Below are positions 56,306-64,000 of a stretch of DNA of 64,000 bases, one piece after another. The notes under the pieces are model-generated. The model ran no database searches. It saw only the letters and a program-made list of their open reading frames with translations, and was not told the origin of the DNA. The stretch covers positions 113,287,546 to 113,351,545 of the forward strand of contig CP136068.1 of assembly GCA_032622095.1 (NCBI GenBank), given 5' to 3'. The position numbers and the translations under genes are program-made. Every line of letters starts with the position of its first letter. The first letter of the stretch is position 1. Origin of the DNA: Siphonodentalium dalli. Lineage: Eukaryota; Mollusca; Scaphopoda; Gadilida; Siphonodentaliidae.

Positions 56306-57235
56306 AGGGCAATTAAAACGTTTTTCACTTTTCCATAACATTGTCAATCACAACATGCCCAAATATTTAGTCGACTTACTTCCCCCCAAATTTTCAGACA
56401 TAAGCGACCACGATACGAGATTTGAGTCAAACTGTATACATTTCAAACCAAATTCCAAACGAATGGAGTCTACATTCATGCCCACGTGTGTAAAAACTGG
56501 AATACAACCAAAATTGAGATTCGATATCTCCCCCTCCAATGTTATGTAAACAAAATTAAACATATAACACCCAAACCACCAAAGTATTACTCTGTCGGAA
56601 AGCGGACTGAAAATATATTTCACTGTAGATTACGATGTGAATGTAGCAACTTGCTATCCGATAAGGTCCTAAATCACATTGCAAATTCAAAAGACTGAAC
56701 CTGTGGAAACGGTGAAGAAAATGCCTTTCATTATTTCTTTGATTGCCACCTACATTCAATCCCAAGAATTCGTCTATTAAATAAATTACGTCCTTACAAT
56801 ATTTATTCATTCAAAATTTAGCTTTTTGGAGATCCTGCACTACCTGATTGTGAAAACATGAACATTTTCTTAGCTGTACAGTCATTCATACGCGAGACAA
56901 ATCAGGATTCTTTTGACTAACTCTTCCAAATAATGATACATACAAGCCAGCAATAGAATAAAACAAACTCGACTTTAAACATATATATATATATATACAA
57001 ACTTATGACTAACTCGGGGGTGGGGGTGACCGGTGATATGTATGTATATATGTTCAACTTGTTTTGGTAGTCATGTTGCTTTGCCATTAATTATTATTTA
57101 TTTTTCAGTGTAATAACATATGGGAGAGGGGGTACCCATAAGTGAGTCAGCACTTGTCCTCCAATCGCATTGTCTGTATCAAAATTGTATGTGTTATATC
57201 TACCATGTGTTATATAAATTAGACAAATAAATATG
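56306..57235 (+). pseudogene. C-terminal remnant of a LINE ORF2 plus 3'UTR
   Basis: Frames in order: 56316-56549 with FHNIVNHNMPKYLVDLLPPK; then 56560-56695 with KYYSVGKRTENIFHCRLR and CECSNLLSD; then about 56700-56920 with CGNGEENAFHYFFDCHLH, FGDPALPDC and AVQSFIRETNQD. The CG..E...H.FF.C....R..L then F...FI.ET pattern is the common C-terminal domain of molluscan and other CR1/RTE-like LINE proteins. Two frame breaks and a stop make it dead. The 3' region ends with AATAAATATGTTAAAC (about 57223). The RT core is missing upstream, replaced by the foldback. Confidence 0.75.
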
Positions 57236-57253
57236 TTAAACTAAATAATACAT

Positions 57254-57366
57254 GTATTATTTAAATTATACATCACTAGCAAATACATCGTGCAAATAGG
57301 TTCACAATGAACCTCAATTATTCTCAGAGGTAAATCAATGTTCAATGTGAACCTATTTGCATGATA
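57254..57366. repeat. Foldback element, copy 2 (right arm truncated)
   Basis: Starts GTATTATTTAAATTATACAT and has the TCACTAGCAAATACATCGTG arm; the opposite arm stops at GAACCTATTTGCATGAT. The loop is the reverse complement of copy 1's loop. Confidence 0.8.
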
Positions 57367-57474
57367 ATATGTTGCCTGAGCTGCGAGACTTTGAACCAGT
57401 AACATAAATCGCTCACTGTAGAGTAGATATTGGTTTTCAGGTCACAACATGTATCGTTCCTTTACATGTATCGT

Positions 57475-57732
57475 TTATTTACATGTATCGTTCCACTTGG
57501 AGACACCGATCGTTGAAATATGCTGTGGTCCAACTTCTGCACCTGTTTTAGCTTGAAAATAACTTGATTGATACATCGATCGTATTATCTTATTGACCCT
57601 ACCTCCGATACCAATGCGATGTAACTTTTCAAACATCAACGACCTATCCACTGAGTCGAACGCTTTCTGGAAATCGATAAAGGCTGCAAAACATGAATCA
57701 AGTAATAATATATAATATGCATACCTAATCAA
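57475..57732 (-). pseudogene. Reverse transcriptase fragment of a LINE
   Basis: The minus-strand frame reads AAFIDFQKAFDSVDRSLMFE then KLHRIGIGGRVNKIIRSMY. This is RT motif A (F-x-D-x-x-K-A-F-D) with the following helix, typical of RTE/CR1/Jockey-type non-LTR retrotransposons. About 50 recognisable residues remain; both sides are cut. Orientation is opposite to the LINE remnant at 56306-57235, so they are separate insertions. Confidence 0.85.
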
Positions 57733-57889
57733 AATACCGATTCAATTGCGTCGGCGGTATATATTCAGGCCATGCGCACGGGTGTAGATATCAAACAATA
57801 TGTGATCCTCCGTAGGACAGGGTATCATATACTATGTGATCCTCGTCTCAGGAGTCACTCGTGGCTCAATGAAGGCAGGATCATATATC

Positions 57890-57945
57890 AAAATGAGAGG
57901 ATATGGTGATCCCATGAAAAGGGGATCACCATATCCTCTCATTTT
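57890..57945. repeat. Perfect hairpin, 24-bp stem and 8-nt loop
   Basis: Left arm 57890-57913 (AAAATGAGAGGATATGGTGA...), right arm 57922-57945, no mismatches, loop ATGAAAAG. Surrounding AGGATCA/TGATCCT words (57796-57955) suggest a larger foldback. Confidence 0.92.
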
Positions 57946-57991
57946 TATCTGTGATCCTAAAATAAGAAAATATTTTTATTAACTACATGTA

Positions 57992-58087
57992 AATAACGGA
58001 GATATTTGAAGAAGTGTTTTTGACGAAAAAAAGGAAATATTTGAAGAAGTATTTTAAAGAGCGGAAATATTTGAAGAAGTATTTTAA
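57992..58087 (+). repeat. GGAAATATTTGAAGAAGT tandem repeat, three units
   Basis: Copies at about 58000, 58031 and 58065, period about 31-34 bp. Confidence 0.85.
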
Positions 58088-59611
58088 ACCTCCCCCAAAC
58101 CCACTCACCCGATAGAAGAATTTGACTTATATTTCACCATAGTTGATCTATTGTGGTGTTGTAATTTCTCATACAAATCGCCGTTATTTAGTAAAGGGAC
58201 ATTCTTTATAGAGTTATTACCCTTCATATAAAATCACTAAAAAAAGATAAAGATCGCATATCAAAACCTTTGTTACCCTCCTCCCTATTTTCCACCCTTC
58301 TGATTGGCGCATGTCCTGTCACGTGCCGGGCGACAAATCACACTGTCGCCCGCTGAGCCGGGAGACATTTGTTTTTGTCGCCCGCCTGATGTTATATTTC
58401 AAGAATATCTCCAAACACACAGTAGTTCATCTATTTCTCATCACTGAGACGTAATAAAATCATAAATATTATATACCCCACGGATTCGCAAAATACACCA
58501 ATTTGCATATATTTAGTGAACACTAATATTGGAACGTTTAAGTTGATACATTTATCGGACAAGCGTTATTATGTACTTTTACATCGAAACATCTCGGTGA
58601 TTCTATATGTTCATGTCGACATTATGGTGCAAGATTGAAAGAGTGGATCCCTTGAGGTTGGTTGGTTACAAATGTTTGCCGGTGGACAACGTAATGCATA
58701 CGTTTGTCGCGAATGAATGGTACTGTACGCTTATCCATGCTATCAGACCGCTCCGAGATGTCTGCAATGTGATCATGGTAGTATTTTGTGTGAGGATCGC
58801 CATGTACTTGGGAGCACTGACACATATGAATGTACATTAATGAAATCGACAACTTCCCAATAGCTTTCGGGGAAGACCGTTACGAAATGAACATCGCGAG
58901 TAAATTCCGCGTTCAATACGACTTTGAATATACCACATTGAAGAAGGCGTAACATACCTATATGGCATATTGGTTTACATTGCATCGACCGATATTGACG
59001 ATTTAACCACCAAAATGATCGCAAACAAACGCTGATTATCAAACGCTTAATGGTTTGACTATCGTTTATGGAACATAAATCCTATAGGACGATAAGTAGT
59101 TACTGAAAATATACATAATCGGGAAAGAAAGCATTCGTGACTCAGTGCAACATCGTGCGTGTAGATGGCAAGGATTTGTTATGTGGTATAATCGGATAAC
59201 GAAACAGTTGTTGCCCTTCTTCTCGGGAGACATGGAGATTTGTCACCCACTCGAGAACGGAATGTCTCCATCGGAGCGCAAATCTCCATGTCTCCCTCGA
59301 CAGCGGGCGACAACTGTATAATGTTATCCTCCGTAGGATCAGATATCGTTTATAGTCTACACTCGTGCGCAATAGGTGATATATTACGCATATATACTGC
59401 GCTATGTTCTGCTCAGAACAAATATTATATTATGTTTTCGTACATCGATGTTTATTTATCGAGTAGTATTGTGCCGATAAGACCCCAATTACCCCAATCG
59501 ATCTTCCAGTAATTTCTTATCTAAATTATACATCATTATACTGTATGACTCCATGTCATGCGGTTGCTTTGTAAATTTCATAAATATATAAATTTTCTAC
59601 TTTATTCGTAG
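58088..59611. other. End of intron 2; dispersed-repeat fragments, no gene
   Basis: GGGCGACA/TGTCGCCC words at 58328-58385 and 59300-59315, and CTCCATGTCTCC / GGAGACATGGAG pairs at 59230-59295, form inverted motifs. ATCCTCCGTAGGA at 57806 recurs at 59325, so 57.8-59.3 kb may be one decayed element. Overlapping frames at 58607-58852 on both strands are unrecognised. Confidence 0.45.
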
Positions 59612-59743
59612 CCACCGGAAATTTCCTCGGGGACATGTGTCATTCAAACTGTTCAGCCGATGGAACCGCATGCGACACTAGCAACCACACTTGTGTGTGT
59701 CAACAGTACCATCTGAATGATAGTGACATCAGCTGTGTTCCAG
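59612..59743 (+). CDS. EGF-like exon A of the PAN/EGF gene
   Basis: 132 bp between TTATTCGTAG and CCAG|GTATGT, phase 1 at both ends. It encodes one Cys-rich module, TGNFLGDMCHSNCSADGT onward, with spacing C-x3-C-x6-C-x6-C-x-C-x11-C, six cysteines as in EGF-like/EB modules, which fold through three disulfides in secreted or extracellular proteins. Sequons NCS and NHT suggest N-glycosylation. Joined to exon 2, the junction codon is GCC (Ala). The symmetric phase means the exon can be skipped or duplicated without a frameshift. The preceding intron is about 18 kb. Confidence 0.85.
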
Positions 59744-60084
59744 GTATGTATTGTTTTTGTTTCTATACTCTATGGTAAGTATAGAAGAGGATCACCGGGT
59801 GTTTGTAAACGAATGTGTCGTTACACTGTCAACACGCCTCCATGGGTCATTCGCTGTGTGTGTTTTTCTTCTGTACTCTATGGCAACTATTGAAGAGGCT
59901 TACCGTGTACTACTAAACAAATGTGTCGTTACACTGCCAACACGCCCAGGGTCATTGTCCATGCGATCATTGTTGTACATGTGGTTTGACACAATTTTTT
60001 ACAGCAAGTATTTGGTCAATAATTTACTGCTCTTTTAGCATCCAGATGCTGTTTTTGATAAAGCTAACATCTACTATTTCGCAG

Positions 60085-60216
60085 CCATTGGGACTTTCTT
60101 CGGGGATATGTGCCATTCAAATTGTTCGGCCGATGGAACAACATGCGACACTGGCAACCACACATGTGTATGTCAACAATACCATCTGGATAATAGTGCC
60201 GTCAGCTGTGTTCCAG
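60085..60216 (+). CDS. EGF-like exon B
   Basis: 132 bp, acceptor CTATTTCGCAG, donor CCAG|GTAAGT, phase 1-1. Module begins IGTFFGDMCHSNCSADGT with the same six-Cys spacing; distinctive residues DTGNHT and HLDNSAVS. Together with exon A it forms a two-exon duplication unit: A-type modules start TGxFLGD with a GTATGT donor, B-type start IGTFFGD with a GTAAGTAGCTG donor. Intron A-B is 341 bp. Confidence 0.88.
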
Positions 60217-60501
60217 GTAAGTAGCTGGTTTTGTGCTTGTTTCTGTACTCTCTGTTAAAGACATATTGTGGACTTGTTATGGGCGTGAAATTGATAAGTT
60301 AATATCCCGACGTTATGCCAACTGGAGAAATGTAGCATTCTGTTAATATCGACTAAAATCTCAAAGAAATCTACCGTATACCACTCCATAGAACACATCG
60401 TCTGAACGACGCTGAAATGTAAATATTTATTTCTTGATTCGGCACGCAACTATCAGCGATACACTAACGAAAACAATTCACCACCGAGGGGGACATTGTA
60501 T

Positions 60502-61447
60502 TTAAGTGGGAGACGCACGTTTTGCATAAATCCAGCCAAAAATGGCAAGAGATTTTTTTACAAATAATTCCCCTGGATCTATCTGGCAATAAATATTGAG
60601 TTTCTCGTATCATCATCTTCATTGTATATAGAATATGTTTATTGAGTGACAAAAAAATGGATTTTAATACATTTGAGAGGTTGAAGATATTATTTGTGTT
60701 TGTCCCTATTGGTACAAAGAACTGCTAGAATAATTAATAATTTCACACAAAACTCCAATCACCAAATAGATTATTGTCTTGGCTCTATGAGAGGAGGCTT
60801 CGTTGTATTATACTTTTGAGATATATTTTAAATTGTATAATATAGCATCATATCCCCCATATATTATAATGAAGAATAAATCAGTCGCAAATAGTACAGC
60901 CCAATGAAAAAAAATGTTGATATAAAGTGTGGTCCATTCAAGCAGGGATCAATCAACTGAATTAGGCCACCGTGTTAGAGATATGGTGGTTAGATTTAAC
61001 TTGGTTATGAACCCATGACCCACATCTAATCTCAGCACAATTTTTCATTGATCAACATGCATGAGATGAAAATTCTCAAATATAGAAAAATATATATGGG
61101 CAGTTGCCTTTCTAAATGAAAATAATCATTAAATTTCGTGAATCAAGAATAATTATGTCTCCTCTCATGATCTTGATATATGATGTCATGGATATATGAA
61201 TTGCACTTTTGAAAAAAAAAAATATTCTAAATAAGTTCTTGGTACCTAAAAACAGTGCAATTTTAATTATTGTTCATGCCATAAAAGTAAAGTAAATAAG
61301 ATTATATCCAATGGGTCGATGGTTCTTAAATATTGTGGCAAAATAATCGCTCGTACCAAATTTCACAAATAAATTCCAGGCAGATTTTGAGAAAATCCAT
61401 TTTAAAATACCAGAACATTTTTGGCAAAACGTGAATCTGACACTTAA
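60502..61447. mobile_element. TTAA family-3 element in the intron between EGF exons B and C
   Basis: TTAA at 60502-60505 and 61444-61447 enclose 938 bp with ends GTGGGAGACGCACGTTTTGC and, reversed, GTGTCAGATTCACGTTTTGC. The homologous intron after exon D (62940-62955) has the empty site GTATTTAATTGCTAAATAAT with one TTAA. Inverse relative at 46986-50493. No transposase, so non-autonomous piggyBac-type. Confidence 0.9.
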
Positions 61448-61757
61448 TTGCTAAATAATAATGTCGGTGTATGTTGTCAATTTGGATATAATATTTGTAA
61501 AAATAACTACTTTGAGCAAGATTATTCTCCACTTCTACTTGATCACCCTACCGGAGTGTTTCACATCACTTCAAGTATAGAAGAAGCTCGCCAATGTGTC
61601 GTTACACTATCAACACGCACCCAGGGGTCATTGGCCATGCGAAATTTGTTGTACATGTTGTTGGACTCAATTTTACAGCAAGTATTTGGTTGATAATTTA
61701 TTGCTCTATAAGCATCATCCATATTTCTATCATGCTGACAGTTTACTTTTTTCGCAG

Positions 61758-61889
61758 CCACCGGACAATTCCTCGGGGACATGTGCCATTCAGACTGTTC
61801 AGCCAATGGCACTGCATGCGACACTAGCAACCACACATGTGTATGCCAACAATACCATCTGAATGATAATGACGTCACATGTGTTCCAG
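61758..61889 (+). CDS. EGF-like exon C
   Basis: 132 bp, acceptor TTTTTTCGCAG, donor CCAG|GTATGT, phase 1-1. A-type module TGQFLGDMCHSDCSANGT; Asp replaces Asn before the second Cys, so the NCS sequon is lost but NGT is gained in ANGT. Spacing unchanged. Intron before it is 1541 bp, of which 942 bp is the TTAA element. Confidence 0.88.
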
Positions 61890-61940
61890 GTATGTATTGT
61901 TTTTGTTTCTGTACTCTATGACATGTATAGAATATACTCA

Positions 61941-62240
61941 CAAGGGTTTTTTTTATGGCTATGATTATTTATTCATAACTCATTCATATGATATATACAA
62001 TTATATACACAGTGTAATAGTATAACATTCAATCAGCTATCGGGGACAGCATAACTAAGAAGGTTGTCTACCTGCCGTCCCCGTTGAAAAGTAATATAAA
62101 TATACATGTAATCATAATTTTAATTTATCTAGGTTTTGTCTTAACTTTAACTTTAAACATTGGTATATAAATGTCTGTTTTTTTAATAAATAATAGTATA
62201 ATTCGTTTTTCGTTCACCGTTCATCGCTCAGTTTGTGATA
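61941..62240. other. Extra sequence in the intron between EGF exons C and D
   Basis: The intron C-D (646 bp) is about 300 bp longer than its counterpart A-B. The excess, between the TACTCTATG and GTAAACGAATGTGTCG blocks shared by both, contains GGGGACAGCATAACTAAGAA and CTGCCGTCCCC and ends with TTTAATAAATAATAG. Probably an inserted repeat, perhaps a LINE 3' tail. No ends could be fixed. Confidence 0.5.
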
Positions 62241-62535
62241 TGGTATGTAAAGTAAACGAATGTGTCGTTACACTATCAACACGCCTCCATGGGTCATTCA
62301 CTGCGTTGTTTGTGTATTTCTGTACTCTATGGTAAGTATAGAAGAGGCTTACCAGGTACCACTAAACAAATGTGTCGTTACACTGTCAATTGGTCATTGG
62401 CCATGCGAACATTGTTTTACGTGTGGTTTCTACAGAGTTTTTTGACAGCACGTATTTTGTTAATAATTTACTGGTCTATACATGTAAGTATCCAGGTTCT
62501 ATTTTTTATCATGCTAACTGACTACTTTTTCGTAG

Positions 62536-62667
62536 CCATTGGGACTTTCTTCGGGGATATGTGCCATTCAAACTGTTCAGCCAATGGAACAACCTGCGAC
62601 ACTAGCAACCACACATGTGTATGTCAACAATACCATATGAATGATAGTGACGTCACCTGTGTTCCAG
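62536..62667 (+). CDS. EGF-like exon D
   Basis: 132 bp, acceptor TTTTTCGTAG, donor CCAG|GTAAGT, phase 1-1. B-type module IGTFFGDMCHSNCSANGT with three sequons (NCS, NGT, NHT); Met in YHMNDSD. The downstream intron matches that after exon B over most of its length apart from the TTAA insertion. Confidence 0.88.
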
Positions 62668-63257
62668 GTAAGTAGCTGTTTTTGTTCTGTTTTTGTACTC
62701 TCTGTTAAAGACATACCATGGACTTGTTCGGTGCATGGAATTGATAAGATAATATCAGTTATGCAAACTGGAGGAATATAGCATTCTGTTAACATCGACT
62801 AAAATCTCAAAGAAATCGACCGTCTACCACTCCGCAGAACATATCGTCTGAACTACGCTGAATTATAAATATTTACTTCTCGATTCGACACGCAACTATC
62901 AGCGATACACTAACGAAAACAATTCACCACCAAGAGACATTGTATTTAATTGCTAAATAATAATGTCGGTGTATGTTGTCAATTTGGATATATTTGCAAA
63001 AATAACTATTTCGAGCAAGATTATTCTCCATTTCTATTTGATCACCTTACCGGAGGGTTTCACGTCACTTTAAGTATAGAACCTCACCAATGTGACGTCA
63101 CCCTATCAGCACGCCCCTGGGGTCATTGTCCATGCGAAAATTGTTGTACATGTAGTTGGACACAATTTCTACAGGAAGTATTTGGTCAATAATGTACTGC
63201 TTTATAACCATACATATTCTGTTTTTTTTATCATGCTAACTGTCTATTTTTTCGTAG

Positions 63258-63389
63258 CCACCGGACATTTCCTCGGGGACATGTGCCATTCAGACTGTTC
63301 AGCCAATGGAACAACCTGCTACACTAGCAACCACACATGTGTATGTCAACAATACCATCTGAGCGATAATGACGTCAGCTGTGTTCCAG
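63258..63389 (+). CDS. EGF-like exon E
   Basis: 132 bp, acceptor TTTTTTCGTAG, donor CCAG|GTAAAT (weaker than in the siblings), phase 1-1. A-type module TGHFLGDMCHSDCSANGT; Tyr replaces the Asp just after the third Cys (CYTSNHTC). All six cysteines kept. Confidence 0.86.
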
Positions 63390-63791
63390 GTAAATAACTA
63401 CATGTAGCAGATAAACTACGGTGTCGTTGCATTGCCATGTCCTCGTCCGTCCGCCTGTCACCCAGGTAAATAACTAGCTGATAAACTATGGTGTCTTTGA
63501 CTGATAAACTATAGTGCCATTTCCACATAAACTAATGTTTCGTTGCCTGATACACTATCATACCGTTGTCTGATAAACTATGGTGTCGTTGCATTTTCGT
63601 GTCATCGGCCGTCCGCTGGTCACCCAGGTAAGAAGATGGCTCAACAGGCGCTAGTACACGTATGTGTCTTTACACTATCAACACACCCTCGTGAGTTATT
63701 GGTCATATTGTTGTACTTGGTCAATAGTTTACTGTTCTATAAGCATCATCCATATACATAGTTATATCATGCTGCAGTCTACTTTTTGTAG

Positions 63792-63923
63792 CCATCGGGA
63801 ATTTCCTCGGGGACATGTGCCATTCCAACTGTTCGGCCAATGGAACCGCATGCGACACTAGCAACCACACATGTATATGTCAACAATACCATCTGAATGA
63901 TAATGATGTCAGCTGTGTTCCAT
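63792..63923 (+). CDS. EGF-like exon F
   Basis: 132 bp, acceptor ACTTTTTGTAG, phase 1-1. The module begins IGNFLGD, a hybrid of the B-type start (IG) and A-type continuation (NFLGD). The final base is T (CCAT|GTAAGT) where all others have G, so the next junction codon would become TCC (Ser) instead of GCC (Ala). Cysteine pattern intact (CICQQYH in place of CVCQQYH). The array very likely continues past 64000. Confidence 0.85.
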
Positions 63924-64000
63924 GTAAGTAGCTGTTGTTTTTCTTTATTCTGTACTCTCTGTTAAAGACATATTATGGATTTGTTCTGTGCGTGATATTG

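Noticed and set aside
59751-63861. Frames containing CVVTLSTR / CRYTINT peptides between EGF exons
   Set aside because: They come from intronic repeats (ATGTGTCGTTACACT...) shared by all units and run across splice sites; the intron borders are consistent without them.
1-64000. tRNA or rRNA genes
   Set aside because: No cloverleaf with proper A and B boxes or rRNA core sequence was found by eye; a covariance-model scan would be needed to be certain.

Overview
This is a window of an animal (metazoan) nuclear genome. It is AT-rich, with no operons or ribosome-binding sites, GT-AG introns, microsatellites and a dense layering of nested transposable elements. The mix of a Mutator-like/YqaJ transposon, piggyBac-type (TTAA) MITEs, hAT and PIF/Harbinger-like MITEs, Helitrons, LINE 3' ends, a Ty3/gypsy element and an EGF exon array fits a lophotrochozoan, most likely a mollusc. 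The phylum is an inference; no marker gene is present.

The one host gene I can support runs left to right on the + strand over at least 56 kb. Exon 1 (7895-8257) encodes a signal peptide or membrane anchor and a PAN/Apple-like Cys domain. Exon 2 (41484-41562) is a small connecting exon. Six EGF-like exons of exactly 132 bp follow (59612-63923), all phase 1-1. The phases agree at every junction (0, then 1, then 1-1), although intron 1 is about 33 kb and intron 2 about 18 kb. The gene probably continues beyond the right edge.

Region by region: 1-2253 is a decayed minus-strand Mutator-like transposase with a YqaJ-like nuclease domain, split by a TTAA MITE. 2.6-5.3 kb holds unrecognised minus-strand reading frames. 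4.4-9.2 kb has copies of a MITE whose arms carry a 67-bp palindrome. 12.5-21.85 kb is a minus-strand Ty3/gypsy retrotransposon (gag, protease, RT, RNase H, integrase, an extra 3' ORF) broken by frameshifts, with a mutated RT active site and a hAT MITE inside the integrase. 22.3-28.2 kb is a nearly identical triplication of an 1817-bp unit. 29.1-29.8 kb is a LINE 3' end. 30.06-34.8 kb holds two related terminal-inverted-repeat elements, the second interrupted by a 1.5-kb element. 34.8-39.7 kb has further TTAA MITEs, hairpins and minisatellites. 42.7-44.4 kb has microsatellites, a LINE-like tail and foldbacks. 47.0-50.5 kb is a TTAA element into which three Helitron-like copies inserted head to tail. 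51.4-57.7 kb contains MITEs, minisatellites and two LINE fragments. 59.6-64.0 kb is the EGF exon array.

Several insertions can be read against uninserted copies in the same window. These give target-site evidence for the TTAA families, for the TAA-flanked element and, by internal symmetry, for the hAT MITE. Long stretches between features (about 39.7-41.5, 44.4-46.9, 54.5-55.0 and 58.1-59.6 kb, among others) show nothing I can identify.
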